Below, one piece after another: positions 49,416 to 59,598 of a stretch of DNA of 64,000 nt (its first letter is position 1; each line of letters begins with the position of its first letter). This DNA comes from Woeseia oceani (GTDB taxonomy: Bacteria; Pseudomonadota; Gammaproteobacteria; Steroidobacterales; Woeseiaceae), in the NCBI RefSeq assembly GCF_001677435.1, contig NZ_CP016268.1:3089001-3153000 (forward strand), written 5' to 3'. The position numbers and the translations under genes are program-made. The notes under the pieces are model-generated. The model worked only from the letters and a program-made list of their open reading frames with translations. It made no database searches and was not told the origin of the DNA.

Positions 49416-50914
49416 GCCGGGCACCTCTGCTGCAGATTCTGTCGTGCAACCTGGTAGTCAGAGAACGGCAGGCGCTGTTCGCCGATGATCTGGTAGTTTT
49501 CGTGACCTTTGCCGGCGATCAGAATCACGTCTGATGTCGACGCCTGGGCAATGGCAAAGGCAATTGCTGACGCGCGATCTTCGATCGCCACTTCTGCTCC
49601 CGACATGCCGTGCTGCGCATCGCGCATGATCGCCAGCGGATCTTCCGAGCGCGGATTGTCGCTGGTCAGAATCACCTTGTCCGCGCAGCGTTCCGCAATC
49701 GCGCCCATCTGCGGGCGCTTGCCCTTGTCCCGGTCGCCGCCACAGCCGAAGACGCACCACAATTTTCCTCTGCAATGCGGCGCAAGCGCTGTCAACGCAG
49801 CCTCAAGCGCCGCGGGGGTATGCGCGTAATCCACGAAGACAGCGGGCAACTCACTGTGCAGCGGTATTGTTACCTGCTGCAATCGTCCCGGCGGCGCTTC
49901 TACCGCTTGCATGACCTCCAGCGCCGTCGCGAACGGAACGCCTGAACTCAACAGCAGCGCGATAACCTGCAACGCGTTGGCGACATTGAACTGGCCGTAG
50001 AGTGGCAGTACGAGCTGACCTTCGCCCCACGAACTCATTACCTGCACGCAGGTTCCGTCAGCTTGCGGCGTGATTGTTTCAGCGAAGACGTAACGCTTGT
50101 CGCCAGCCTCTGCAACCGCCCTGCTCGCAACCAGAATTGCGTTTGAACCGCAACGCGCAGCCAACGTCAGGCCGAACTCACTGTCGATGCAGACGACCTG
50201 GTGCTGCGGAGAAAACTCCGTAAACAGTCGTGCCTTGCTGTCACCGTACGCCGCCATGTCGCCGTGGTAATCAATGTGATCACGGCTCAGATTGGTAAAT
50301 AACGCGGCATCGACCTGGACGCCATTCAGGCGCCCCTGGGTCAATGCGTGAGACGAGACTTCCAGCGCAGCCCGGGCGGCACCGGCATCGCGAAACCTGG
50401 CGAACTGGCGGTGCAACTCGACACAGTCCGGTGTTGTCAGGCCATAGTCGTCATTGATTTCATCTATCCCCGTACCCAACGTGCCAATGTAGCCACAACG
50501 CTCGCCGAGCAACTGCCAGCTTTGCGCCAATAACCAGGCAACGGTGGTCTTGCCATTGGTTCCGGTAACACCGCAAACCTTGATCGCCGCGGACGGTGCC
50601 CCGAACCAGCGGTTGGCAATGTCGCCAAGCTTCGCAGCAAGATCCCGCACAACCACGGTCGTCACGCCGGCGGGTGGCACAACTGATTCATCGCCGTCCC
50701 AGACTATCGCCGCAAGGGTCGCGGCGAGCTTCTCGTCGAGGTGCTCCAGCCCATGCGATCGCTTGCCGCGGACGGCGAGAAATACGTCGCCGCTCTGCAG
50801 GCGGCGACTGTCACTGGCGATACCGGCGACAGGAATCGCCGGCGCGGCAGCAAAGCCCGCCAGCAGATCAGCGAGAGTGGGTGCCAATGTGATGGACTCG
50901 GCCGGCATGCTCAT
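49412..50914 (-). CDS. murE: UDP-MurNAc-L-alanyl-D-glutamate-2,6-diaminopimelate ligase
   Basis: MurE adds the third stem residue. The 500-residue protein has the UDP-binding IASDSRRLQSGDVFLAVRG, the ATP loop CGVTGTNGKTTVAWLLAQ (about residue 114), and SSHALTQGRLNGV (about 186). The substrate-selecting motif reads DNPR in LTSDNPRSEDPL (about 418), the form associated with meso-diaminopimelate, so the peptidoglycan is predicted to be the DAP type. It is linked to ftsI and murF by four-base overlaps. Confidence 0.97.
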   Translation of the reverse strand: MSMPAESITLAPTLADLLAGFAAAPAIPVAGIASDSRRLQSGDVFLAVRGKRSHGLEHLDEKLAATLAAIVWDGDESVVPPAGVTTVVVRDLAAKLGDIANRWFGAPSAAIKVCGVTGTNGKTTVAWLLAQSWQLLGERCGYIGTLGTGIDEINDDYGLTTPDCVELHRQFARFRDAGAARAALEVSSHALTQGRLNGVQVDAALFTNLSRDHIDYHGDMAAYGDSKARLFTEFSPQHQVVCIDSEFGLTLAARCGSNAILVASRAVAEAGDKRYVFAETITPQADGTCVQVMSSWGEGQLVLPLYGQFNVANALQVIALLLSSGVPFATALEVMQAVEAPPGRLQQVTIPLHSELPAVFVDYAHTPAALEAALTALAPHCRGKLWCVFGCGGDRDKGKRPQMGAIAERCADKVILTSDNPRSEDPLAIMRDAQHGMSGAEVAIEDRASAIAFAIAQASTSDVILIAGKGHENYQIIGEQRLPFSDYQVARQNLQQRCPA

Positions 50915-52641
50915 TGACTCATCGCCTGCATGATGCCGTCGCCCTCTGCGCGTTCCGGCATCGCGTCGGGTGGCACAGCAAGCAAGCGTAATGATTCGGC
51001 CATGACATCAGAGAACACGGGCGCGGCGACATCGCTGCCGTAGTACAGCTCGCCTTTCGGCTCATCAATGATGACCACAGCAGCCAGCCGCGGATCACTG
51101 GCCGGCGCAAGTCCGGCGAATATGGACAGATAACGATCCTGTGAGTAGCCACCGGCCGTGAATTTCCAGGCTGTACCGGTCTTGCCCGCAATACGGTAGC
51201 CGGTAACGCTCGCTTTCGTGCCGGTACCGCCCGGGCGCACGACTTCTTCCATCATGCGGCGCACAGCCAGTGCCGTGTCTTCGCTCAGGACGCGCTCACC
51301 CGGCGGCGGTTCATTCAGCGCCACAAGCGAGACCGGGCGCATGATGCCACCGTTGCCAATGGCCGCGTAAGCATGCGCAAGCTGCAGCGGCGTAACGGAC
51401 AGTCCGTAGCCGTACGCAAGCGTTGCCTGGCTGATCGGGCGCCAGTGGTTGAAGTGAGTCAGCAACCCTGCCGATTCACCGGGAAACCCGCTGGTTGTCA
51501 AAGAGCCGAGACCGAAACGGGTCATCGTCTGCCACAGCTGATCCGGCTCCAGCGACATCGCAACCTTGGTAACGCCGACGTTACTCGAGCGTGCCAGTAC
51601 CGTGGTCAAACTGACCCTGCCCAGGTTGCGTCGATCTTCGATGCGTTTGGCACCGACGACAACATAGCCCGGCGAAGTGTCGATAAGACTGTTGGCACGG
51701 TATTCGCCGCTCTCCAATGCCGCAGAAATAATCAGCGGTTTGATACTGGAACCGGGCTCGAAAATGTCGGTGATCGCACGATTGCGGTAGCGTTCGGCAG
51801 AGTACTGCGAGCGGTCATTGGGGTTGTACGACGGCTGATTTGCCATCGCCAGCACTTCGCCTGTTTGCACATCCAGAATGACGATTGAACCGGAGTTCGC
51901 TTTGAACTCGCGGATCGCACTTTTCAAGGAGCGGTACGCAAGGTACTGCAAGCGCAGGTCAATACTCGTGCGCAGGTCTTTTCCGGGGCTCGGCGGCCGA
52001 ATGCTTTCGACGTTTTCGACCGAGCGACCCAGGCGGTCTTTCAGGACGCGCTTCGAACCGGACTCACCACCCAACCAGTGATTGAACTCAAGCTCCAGGC
52101 CTTCCTGACCGTCGTCATCGACACTGGTGAAGCCAAGCACGTGCCCTGCAACCTCGCCCGCCGGGTAGTAACGACGATACTCGCGGATAACGTTCACACC
52201 GGGCAGCTTCAATGCGAGTACGCGGTGCGCCTGCTCGGGGCTGAGGTGCCGCTTCAGGTACAGGAATTCTTTGTTCATGCTGCGCGTGATGCGTCGCATC
52301 AACAGTTGCGAATCCATGTCCAGCGCATTTGCGAGTTGCGGCACCTGGTCCACAGCGACAGCCAGTTCCTGCGGATTCGCCCAAATGCTGTCTACCGGCG
52401 TACTGATCGCCAGTGCCTCGCCATTGCGATCCATGATGGCGCCACGGTGTGCCGTGATTCGCTCTGTGCGCAGATGGCGCGTGTCAGCTTGCTCGTTGAG
52501 GAACTCTTTATTGAAGACCTGCAAATGCACAGCGCGCGCAACCAGCGAACCGGCCGCAAACACGAAAAACGTGCCAACCAGTACTGTCCTGCCAACGAAA
52601 CGTCGGGCAGTTTGCTGTTTTGTTTCTGCGCCGCGACTCAT
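50911..52641 (-). CDS. ftsI: Septal transpeptidase PBP3 (FtsI)
   Basis: FtsI crosslinks septal peptidoglycan in complex with FtsW. The 576-residue class B penicillin-binding protein has one membrane helix (about residues 20-40) and an N-terminal pedestal with HRGAIMDRNGEALAIS. The transpeptidase motifs are SxxK in EPGSSIKPLI (about 301), SxN in LARSSNVGVTK (about 353) and KTG in AGKTGTAWKF (about 487). It overlaps ftsL and murE by four bases. Confidence 0.97.
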   Translation of the reverse strand: MSRGAETKQQTARRFVGRTVLVGTFFVFAAGSLVARAVHLQVFNKEFLNEQADTRHLRTERITAHRGAIMDRNGEALAISTPVDSIWANPQELAVAVDQVPQLANALDMDSQLLMRRITRSMNKEFLYLKRHLSPEQAHRVLALKLPGVNVIREYRRYYPAGEVAGHVLGFTSVDDDGQEGLELEFNHWLGGESGSKRVLKDRLGRSVENVESIRPPSPGKDLRTSIDLRLQYLAYRSLKSAIREFKANSGSIVILDVQTGEVLAMANQPSYNPNDRSQYSAERYRNRAITDIFEPGSSIKPLIISAALESGEYRANSLIDTSPGYVVVGAKRIEDRRNLGRVSLTTVLARSSNVGVTKVAMSLEPDQLWQTMTRFGLGSLTTSGFPGESAGLLTHFNHWRPISQATLAYGYGLSVTPLQLAHAYAAIGNGGIMRPVSLVALNEPPPGERVLSEDTALAVRRMMEEVVRPGGTGTKASVTGYRIAGKTGTAWKFTAGGYSQDRYLSIFAGLAPASDPRLAAVVIIDEPKGELYYGSDVAAPVFSDVMAESLRLLAVPPDAMPERAEGDGIMQAMSQ

Positions 52642-52925
52642 TGGCGTTCAATTACGTATATTTCAGCGGTCTTTGGTCGTAGCAGTGACAATTCGTCCGC
52701 GGCAACCTGCTCAATACGCGCGTGCGTAGCCCAGGTGCTCTGTTCAATTTGCAACTGCCCCCATTCAATATTGAGTTCGTCACGTTCGGCGGTCAGCCTT
52801 TCAAGCTCGACGAACTGGCTGCGTGCTTCGTGTTTGGTATAGATGAGCGCTACCGCTGACATCACGCAAATCATGGCGAATACCAAAGTAAGCAAAACAG
52901 GTGGGCGCGAAGGCGTACCGGCCAT
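52638..52925 (-). CDS. ftsL: Cell division protein FtsL
   Basis: FtsL is a small bitopic divisome protein that with FtsB and FtsQ controls FtsWI. The 95-residue sequence has a short cytoplasmic N-terminus, one membrane helix (LTLVFAMICVMSAVALIY, about residues 12-30) and a periplasmic leucine-zipper-like coiled coil (about 33-75) including ARSQFVELERLTAERDELN. Sequence conservation in this family is low; identification rests on size, topology and its position between rsmH and ftsI. Its ATG overlaps the rsmH stop by one base (TGATG). Confidence 0.9.
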   Translation of the reverse strand: MAGTPSRPPVLLTLVFAMICVMSAVALIYTKHEARSQFVELERLTAERDELNIEWGQLQIEQSTWATHARIEQVAADELSLLRPKTAEIYVIERQ

Positions 52926-53857
52926 CAGATTCGCTCCGCAATTCTTAAACGCGCACTGCGCGCCCGAACGTTTGCGGCTATCTCCGCTTCGCTGGCTTTG
53001 ATGGCGCGCCCGATAACGCGCATGGGCGGACGAAACTCTTCAGGTATCGTCGGCATTCCACGGTACTGCTCAGGCTCGCGCGACATGTCGCGAAAAAAGC
53101 GTTTGACCCGGCGATCCTCCAGCGAATGAAAACTGATAATGCACGCGCGGCCGCCCGCTCTCAGGACCGCAGGAATCGCAGCCAAGGCACTGTCAAGTTG
53201 CCCAAGCTCATTGTTAACTGCGATTCTTAATGCCTGAAAAGTCTTGGTGGCAGGATGCCTGCGCTGACCGCGTTGCGGAACGCATGCTTCAACCACGGCC
53301 GCCAACTCGCTCGTCCGTGTCATTGGTGTTGCCTTGTTCGCGCGCAGCACTTCGCTCGCAATACGCGGCGCGAAACGCTCTTCACCATATTCCCAAAGCA
53401 CCGCTCTCAAGGTTTTCTCATCCACTGTTGCCAGCCACTCGGCCGCACTTTTTCCACGGGTCGGGTCCATGCGCATATCCAGCGGTCCGTCGTTGCGAAA
53501 GCTGAATCCGCGCTCCGCGTCATCCAGCTGCGGGGACGAGACACCGAGATCGAATAGCAGCCCGTCCACCTGGCCCAGGATTCCGTTTTCACGTGCGATT
53601 TGTTCAAGGTCTGCAAGGTCGCCCTTCACCATTGTGAAACGCGGATCGGAAGTTAGTGCCTTTGCAGCACTGACTGCCTGCGGATCGCGATCGATTGCCA
53701 GCAGTCGTCCATCCGGTCCGAGTTGTTGCAAAATTTCGCGGCTGTGACCGCCACGTCCAAACGTGCCATCGACATAACTGCCATTGCGCTGAATATTCAG
53801 CCCGTCGAGAACCGGGGCCAACAACACTGGTACGTGCGAAGCCTGACCGTCAGTCAC
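52925..53857 (-). CDS. rsmH: 16S rRNA m4C1402 methyltransferase RsmH (MraW)
   Basis: RsmH N4-methylates C1402 of 16S rRNA in the ribosomal P site. The 310-residue protein starts with a GTG codon preceded by GGAG, and opens SHVPVLLAPVLDGLNIQRNG. The SAM site is YVDGTFGRGGHSREIL (about residue 28), followed by DRDPQAVSAAK and LLFDLGVSSPQLDDAERGFS (about 103). The C-terminal ISFHSLEDRRVKRFFR (about 240) is also typical. It lies 14 bp after mraZ. Confidence 0.97.
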   Translation of the reverse strand: MTDGQASHVPVLLAPVLDGLNIQRNGSYVDGTFGRGGHSREILQQLGPDGRLLAIDRDPQAVSAAKALTSDPRFTMVKGDLADLEQIARENGILGQVDGLLFDLGVSSPQLDDAERGFSFRNDGPLDMRMDPTRGKSAAEWLATVDEKTLRAVLWEYGEERFAPRIASEVLRANKATPMTRTSELAAVVEACVPQRGQRRHPATKTFQALRIAVNNELGQLDSALAAIPAVLRAGGRACIISFHSLEDRRVKRFFRDMSREPEQYRGMPTIPEEFRPPMRVIGRAIKASEAEIAANVRARSARLRIAERI

Positions 53858-53871
53858 GGCACTACGCTCCG

Positions 53872-54321
53872 CTACAACGACAGGGATTCGAGTTCGGCTG
53901 GCAGCACACCATCATCATCCTCGCGCAGCCATTCATCCCGCTTTTCGTTCCAGGTTGCTTCATCCCACAGTTCGAATTTATTGCCCTGACCAATCAACAT
54001 GGCCGTTCGCTCAAGGCTTGCGAAATCCCGCAGCTCACGCGACACCAGAATGCGGCCACTGCCATCCAGCTCCAGTTCAGTCGCGTAACCCACCATCAAA
54101 CGCTGCAAACGGCGCGCTTTTTCGTTCAGACTTGGCAAACGCATGAGCTTGCGCTCAATGTCTTCCCAGTCCTGCAAGGGGTAAATGAGTACGCAATGAT
54201 CCCGATCCACGGTGGCAACCAATTGCCCATCGCAACGCGCAGCAATCCGTTCCCGGTACCGGGTCGGAATGGCGAGACGCCCTTTGGCGTCGAGCGTGAC
54301 TTTGGTTGCTCCACGAAACAC
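53872..54321 (-). CDS. mraZ: Transcriptional regulator MraZ
   Basis: MraZ is an AbrB-fold protein that binds TGGGN repeats in its own promoter and represses the dcw operon. The 149-residue protein has two tandem MraZ repeats: FRGATKVTLDAKGRLAIPTR near the start and ATELELDGSGRILVSRELRD near residue 75. I start at the GTG at 54321 (VFRGATKV), which aligns with E. coli MFRGATLV. The ATG at 54381 would place 20 unconserved residues over the operator. A Shine-Dalgarno is not obvious. It is the first gene of the cluster. Confidence 0.93.
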   Translation of the reverse strand: MFRGATKVTLDAKGRLAIPTRYRERIAARCDGQLVATVDRDHCVLIYPLQDWEDIERKLMRLPSLNEKARRLQRLMVGYATELELDGSGRILVSRELRDFASLERTAMLIGQGNKFELWDEATWNEKRDEWLREDDDGVLPAELESLSL

Positions 54322-54365
54322 GGTGATATTTTTGGCGACCCGGCCGACCCCAATACGGGCCAGTG

Positions 54366-54390
54366 ACCCACCTTCTCCCACTTTTCTCCA
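54366..54390 (-). promoter_or_regulatory. MraZ operator: three TGG(G)N repeats
   Basis: On the minus strand TGGAG (54390-54386), TGGGA (54380-54376) and TGGGT (54370-54366) are separated by exactly 5 bp, the arrangement known for MraZ binding in E. coli and Mycoplasma. The array lies between the -10 element and the mraZ GTG start, so MraZ binding should block transcription of the whole cluster. Confidence 0.85.
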
Positions 54391-54399
54391 CTTTTCGAC

Positions 54400-54428
54400 A
54401 CTATATTGAGGGCTCTCACCAGCGTCAA
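54400..54428 (-). promoter_or_regulatory. Strong sigma-70 promoter of the mra/dcw operon
   Basis: On the minus strand TTGACG (54428-54423), a 17-bp spacer and TATAGT (54405-54400) give five of six matches at both elements with optimal spacing. The predicted start of transcription, near 54393, lies just upstream of the MraZ repeats, giving a leader of about 70 nt. Confidence 0.85.
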
Positions 54429-54681
54429 CAAAGCTTGGAATTAATTCTTGTTCTACAGGGACTTAGCGGCTATTGGGTGGCCATGGAAGGGCAAATTGTG
54501 GCAAGCAATTAGGACTGTAAATCAAGCGCTTAAGGCTTGTTCCTCGATAATACTTAAGCAGGATGTCGGCCTCAGGCGACATAACATTGTTTCACGGGTT
54601 TGCAGGGGGGCCCGCGCAGGCTGGCCCGACCGAACGCAAGAATACACGATAACTTGATGTTTTATAAGGGGTTTTAAAACG

Positions 54682-55070
54682 AGGTGCAGCAAAGCAGGAG
54701 TCGGCCTTAAGCCGGGTTCTGTCGAGGGCAATCATTCATCTGGGACAGCCGTCACCGACTGCCTCAAGCAACCTACCCGGGAGTCCGTTCGGAACCGACG
54801 GCGCCAGCACAAGGCCGGCCTACTCCCCTATTTGGTCTTGCTCCCGACGGGGTTTACCTAGCCACGGCGTGTTGCCACCCGTGCGGTGCGCTCTTACCGC
54901 ACCTTTTCACCCTTACCGGCACCGAAGTGCTTAGGCGGTAGTTTTCTGTGGCACTTTCCATGGGCTTGCGCCCTCCAGGCGTTACCTGGCGTCGTGTCCG
55001 AAGGAGCCCGGACTTTCCTCGACGAGCGTAGCTCGCCGCGATTGCCTGGCCGGCTCCCACTTTGCTGCGC
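54682..55070 (-). ncRNA. rnpB: RNase P RNA, bacterial class A
   Basis: The minus strand carries class A RNase P RNA, the ribozyme that matures tRNA 5' ends. Conserved blocks, in order: GAGGAAAGTCCGGGCTCC (P4 5' strand region), CAGGTAACGCCTGG, GGTAAGGGTGAAAAGGTGCG, GGTAAGAGCGCACCG, GACCAAATAGGGG, CCCGGGTAGG, AGATGAATGATTGCC and ACAGAACCCGGCTTA (P4 3' strand). A long P1 helix pairs GCAGCAAAGTGGGAGCCGGCC with the 3' segment GGCCGACTCCTGCTTTGCTGC (one segment each end), which sets the boundaries to within a few bases. It lies between rsmI and mraZ, as in other gammaproteobacteria. Confidence 0.97.
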
Positions 55071-55096
55071 GCGCATCATACTGCATTTGGCAGGCC

Positions 55097-56011
55097 TCAG
55101 GAGGGCTCTTTGGGCGCCTCGTGACCGGTCAGCTCCAGCATCCGCTGATAAACCGCATTACGGCGCTGGCCCGAGGCTTCGGCCACAATTTCTGCCGCCT
55201 GCCGTGGTGGCATCAAGGGCGCCAGGCGCCGCAACAGGGTGTCTGTGTCAAGACCGCCCGGCTCCACAGATTCCGGCGCTCCGGCGACCACGATGACAAA
55301 CTCGCCCTTGGCAGGAATACCGCCAGCGGCCAGTTTCTCCGCCAGATTATCCAGTGGCGCCAGAACACACTGTTCGTGCAGTTTGCTCAGCTCGCGGCCG
55401 ATAAACGCATCCCGGGTCGCGCCGAGAATGTCGCGCATATCCGCAATCGTCGCTGAGATCCGGTGCACGGCCTCGTAGAACACCAGCGTACGCTGTTCAT
55501 TTTTGAGTGCAGTCAGGCGCACTCGGCGAGCATGGCTTTTGGCCGGCAAAAAGCCCTCGAAACAAAACCGGTCGGTAGCCAGACCGGCCACCGACAATGC
55601 GGCAACCAAGGCACTGGGGCCGGGTATCGGGGAGACCGTTTTGCCAGCATCGTGTGCCGAGCGCAGCAAACGGTAGCCGGGATCGCTGATCAGAGGGGTG
55701 CCGGCATCACTGACCAGAGCGACTGAACGGCCCTCGCCCAGCGCCTCAATAATGCGCTCGCTGGCAGCCGCTTCGTTGTGTTCATGCAGTGCTACCTGCG
55801 CCGTCCGGATGCCGAAATGCGATAGCAATCGACCAGTCCGGCGGGTATCCTCAGACGCGACGAGTTCGACTTCGCGCAAAATCTGGCGCGCGCGAGGCGA
55901 CAGGTCTTCAAGGTTGCCGATGGGCGTCGCAACCACAAACAAGGTACCGTCAGTCAATCTTAAAATTCCTGCTGATGGGCGGCTTTCGCCGGTATTATCG
56001 GCCGATTGCAA
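55097..56011 (-). CDS. rsmI: 16S rRNA 2'-O-methyltransferase RsmI
   Basis: RsmI 2'-O-methylates C1402 of 16S rRNA, the same nucleotide that RsmH N4-methylates. The 304-residue protein has the tetrapyrrole-methylase fold: LFVVATPIGNLEDLSPRARQ, then VASEDTRRTGRLLSHFGI and VALVSDAGTPLISDPGYRLL. The start at 56011 is an ATG. A TTG at about 55957, preceded by AGGA, would begin right at the conserved strand and cannot be excluded. It is upstream of rnpB and divergent from lpoA with 53 bp between starts. Confidence 0.94.
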   Translation of the reverse strand: MQSADNTGESRPSAGILRLTDGTLFVVATPIGNLEDLSPRARQILREVELVASEDTRRTGRLLSHFGIRTAQVALHEHNEAAASERIIEALGEGRSVALVSDAGTPLISDPGYRLLRSAHDAGKTVSPIPGPSALVAALSVAGLATDRFCFEGFLPAKSHARRVRLTALKNEQRTLVFYEAVHRISATIADMRDILGATRDAFIGRELSKLHEQCVLAPLDNLAEKLAAGGIPAKGEFVIVVAGAPESVEPGGLDTDTLLRRLAPLMPPRQAAEIVAEASGQRRNAVYQRMLELTGHEAPKEPS

Positions 56012-56064
56012 ACTCCATACTGCGGGCGGTTGATCTTCCCGCGCTTAAGCAAGCTACCGACGTT

Positions 56065-58005
56065 ATGAGTAACAGAGTACACAAATACAGTCGCTTGCTG
56101 CTGTTGTTGCTATCCAGTGCCATCTTTCTCGGCGCTTGTGCAACCGGCGGCCTGCCCGTCAACACCGCTGAAGGCCGTGCCGAGCGCATGGCCGAAAGCG
56201 GCAATCACGAAGATGCCGCGGCGCAGTACATCGGTCTTGCGACGTCGGCTGAAGGCAGCGAACGGCAACGCCTGACCTTGCTGGCCATTGAACAGTGGCT
56301 GGAAGCCGGCGACGGACGTCGCGCCCGCAACGCATTGCGGCGAATTGAGGCGCCGGCCGGTGGCGAACTGCTGTGGCTCTGGAGCAGCGACGCGGCTGCG
56401 CTGGCCTTATGGGAGGGCCGCCCGGATGACGCGCTGGCCCTGCTGGAACCACTGTCTCGCCAGCCGCTGTCGGAAGCCCGGCGCTTGCGGGTTGAGGCGC
56501 TGCAGGCCGATGCCTGGTTTCAAAAAGGCGACCCTATCAGGGCTATAGACCTGTACCGGCAACGGGAAACGTGGCTCTCGGATTCAGCGGAAATCCAGCG
56601 TAATCGTGAACGTCTGTGGGCGGGCCTGCTGGTCAGTCGGCCACGTAATTTGCGTGCGGCAATAGACCTCAGCAATGACCCGGAAATTCGCGGCTGGCTG
56701 GCGCTCGGCGCATTGGCAACATCCACCGGCCAGCAAGGCGTGGGTTGGGGCAACGGCGTGCGTCGCTGGCAGGAAGACTATGCCAGCCACCCGGCAATGA
56801 AGTTGCTGGCTACTTTAGACGTGCCTGCGGTAGACCAGCTCGGGTATCCAGCTCAGATTGCGCTGTTGCTGCCTTTGAGTGGCGCCAACGCCAGTGCTGG
56901 ACGCGCCGTGCAAAACGGCTTTCTGGGCGCCTATTTTTCGGCGATTAACGAACTGGGCAGTGACCAGCAAGTCCGCGTGTACGATTCGGCCGGCGGCGCA
57001 TCGGCGGCGTATCAGCGTGCCGTTGAGGATGGCGCCGAGTTCGTGGTTGGTCCGCTGTTGCGCAACGGGGTGACAGCGGTCGCCACGGGCGGTCTGCTGC
57101 CGGTCCCCGTGCTGACACTGAACTACCTGCCTGACAATCTGCTGGCACCGCCCGGCCTTTATCAGTTCGCCCTCGACCCTGAAGATGAAGCAGTCTCCGC
57201 GGCGGAACGAGCCTTGAGTGACGGCCATCGCCGCGCGCTGGCACTGGTACCGCGCAATGACTGGGGGCGGCGTTTGCTGGAAAGCTTTGGTTCAGCCTTC
57301 GAGTCCGGCGGGGGCGTCCTGCTGCAAGCCCGGGATTACGAACCGGAAAAGCAGGACTTCGCTTACGAAATTGAAAACCTGATGCTGTTGTCGCAGAGCC
57401 ACCAGCGCTATGAGCGTCTGCGGGCGAATATCGGTGGGCCGTTGCAGTACGACCCGCGCCGCCGTCAGGACGCGGAGTTTATTTTTTTGGCGGCAACGGG
57501 TCCGGCCGGCCGCTTGCTCAAATCCCAACTCAAATTTCACTACGCTGGCGACCTGCCCATTTATTCCACGTCGCGCATTTATGCCATGGACGGTCGCTCC
57601 AATGCGGATCTCAATGGCCTGATGTTTGCCGATACGCCCTGGTTGATATCACCGCAACCGTGGATAGCGGAACTGCCGGCCCTGTACAACGAACATTTGC
57701 CGAATGAACGGCGTATGGGTCGGTTGCATGCCCTTGGCTATGACGCATGGCAACTGGTTGGTGCACTGTTCAATGCGCGCCTTGACGGCATGCCGGAAAT
57801 TGACGGCGCCAGCGGACGCCTGTACCTGGACGACAATGGCCGGGTGCACAGACGCCTCGCATGGGCGCGCTTCGAGCGGGGCGAGCCAGTCGCTATCCCA
57901 CTGTACGGCGGCCTGGATCGCAGCCTCGATCAGGCAGATGACCTGACCCGAATGGCTGACCCCGATGAGCAGGTATTGCGGGATGATCGCGGCCCCGGCA
58001 GCTGA
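56065..58005 (+). CDS. lpoA: Penicillin-binding protein activator LpoA
   Basis: LpoA is an outer-membrane lipoprotein that spans the periplasm and stimulates the transpeptidase PBP1A. The 646-residue protein has a signal peptide ending in the lipobox LGAC (about residue 24). An N-terminal TPR-like helical domain follows (about 30-250), then a periplasmic-binding-protein-like LppC domain (about 260-630) containing QIALLLPLSGANASAGRAVQNGF. I start at the ATG at 56065, because only this gives a signal peptide at the N-terminus. yraN follows after 8 bp. Confidence 0.93.
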   Translation: MSNRVHKYSRLLLLLLSSAIFLGACATGGLPVNTAEGRAERMAESGNHEDAAAQYIGLATSAEGSERQRLTLLAIEQWLEAGDGRRARNALRRIEAPAGGELLWLWSSDAAALALWEGRPDDALALLEPLSRQPLSEARRLRVEALQADAWFQKGDPIRAIDLYRQRETWLSDSAEIQRNRERLWAGLLVSRPRNLRAAIDLSNDPEIRGWLALGALATSTGQQGVGWGNGVRRWQEDYASHPAMKLLATLDVPAVDQLGYPAQIALLLPLSGANASAGRAVQNGFLGAYFSAINELGSDQQVRVYDSAGGASAAYQRAVEDGAEFVVGPLLRNGVTAVATGGLLPVPVLTLNYLPDNLLAPPGLYQFALDPEDEAVSAAERALSDGHRRALALVPRNDWGRRLLESFGSAFESGGGVLLQARDYEPEKQDFAYEIENLMLLSQSHQRYERLRANIGGPLQYDPRRRQDAEFIFLAATGPAGRLLKSQLKFHYAGDLPIYSTSRIYAMDGRSNADLNGLMFADTPWLISPQPWIAELPALYNEHLPNERRMGRLHALGYDAWQLVGALFNARLDGMPEIDGASGRLYLDDNGRVHRRLAWARFERGEPVAIPLYGGLDRSLDQADDLTRMADPDEQVLRDDRGPGS

Positions 58006-58013
58006 AGCCGCGC

Positions 58014-58989
<976 letters not shown>

Positions 58990-59029
58990 ACATACTGCGG
59001 CGCGGCCCGGCACACTCGCGCTGCGTTGC

Positions 59030-59434
59030 TTATTTCACAACCTTCAGGTGTGAGCGGCTGCCCTTCGGAACTTCCTTCTGCTCCGGTTCCGGCTCCGGCG
59101 GTTCGGGTTGATCGGCGCCGTGCGAAAAAATCATGCCCTGCCCGGTTTCTTTCGCATAAATCCCCAGTACCGATCCGACCGGGACCCAAACGTCGAAAGG
59201 CACACCGGAAAAGCGGGCCCGAAAACTGACAGCTTCGTTGGATAGTTTGAGATTGTGTGCGGCCGAATGGCTGATATTGAGGATGATCTTGCCATCCTTG
59301 ATGTGCTCGGCCGGCACCATCACGCCATCGACACCGGCATCGACAACTATGTGCGGCGTATTACCGTTATCGCCCATCCATTCGTGCATTGCACGGATGA
59401 GGTACGGTCTCTTCGAGCGGCTCGGGTGACTCAA
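59030..59434 (-). CDS. sspB: ClpXP adaptor SspB
   Basis: SspB delivers ssrA-tagged proteins to ClpXP. The 134-residue protein has the substrate-binding domain RPYLIRAMHEWMGDN...TPHIVVD and IILNISHSAAHNLKLSNEAV. A charged linker follows (about residues 95-120), and then the ClpX-tethering tail ending HLKVVK, as in E. coli ALRVVK. I choose the TTG at 59434, since AGGAG lies 8 bases before it; a GTG three codons earlier would sit almost on that Shine-Dalgarno. It follows sspA by 165 bp. Confidence 0.92.
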   Translation of the reverse strand: MSHPSRSKRPYLIRAMHEWMGDNGNTPHIVVDAGVDGVMVPAEHIKDGKIILNISHSAAHNLKLSNEAVSFRARFSGVPFDVWVPVGSVLGIYAKETGQGMIFSHGADQPEPPEPEPEQKEVPKGSRSHLKVVK

Positions 59435-59598
59435 TCTCTGCACTCCTGACCTGGCACAAATTGCAGCACCGTCTCGCAGCCAGACGACACCCGGAAGGAC
59501 CAGGTCAACGAATCAAAATTAATTGTGGCACCGCACAAGAATACCATTCAGGTAACGCGCTCGTCAGTTGAAGACGCGACACGCCGCGAGGCGCGTCG

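Noticed and set aside
54322-54381. ATG at 54381 as the mraZ start
   Set aside because: It overlaps the MraZ operator repeats, and the added residues are absent from MraZ homologues, which begin at FRGAT.
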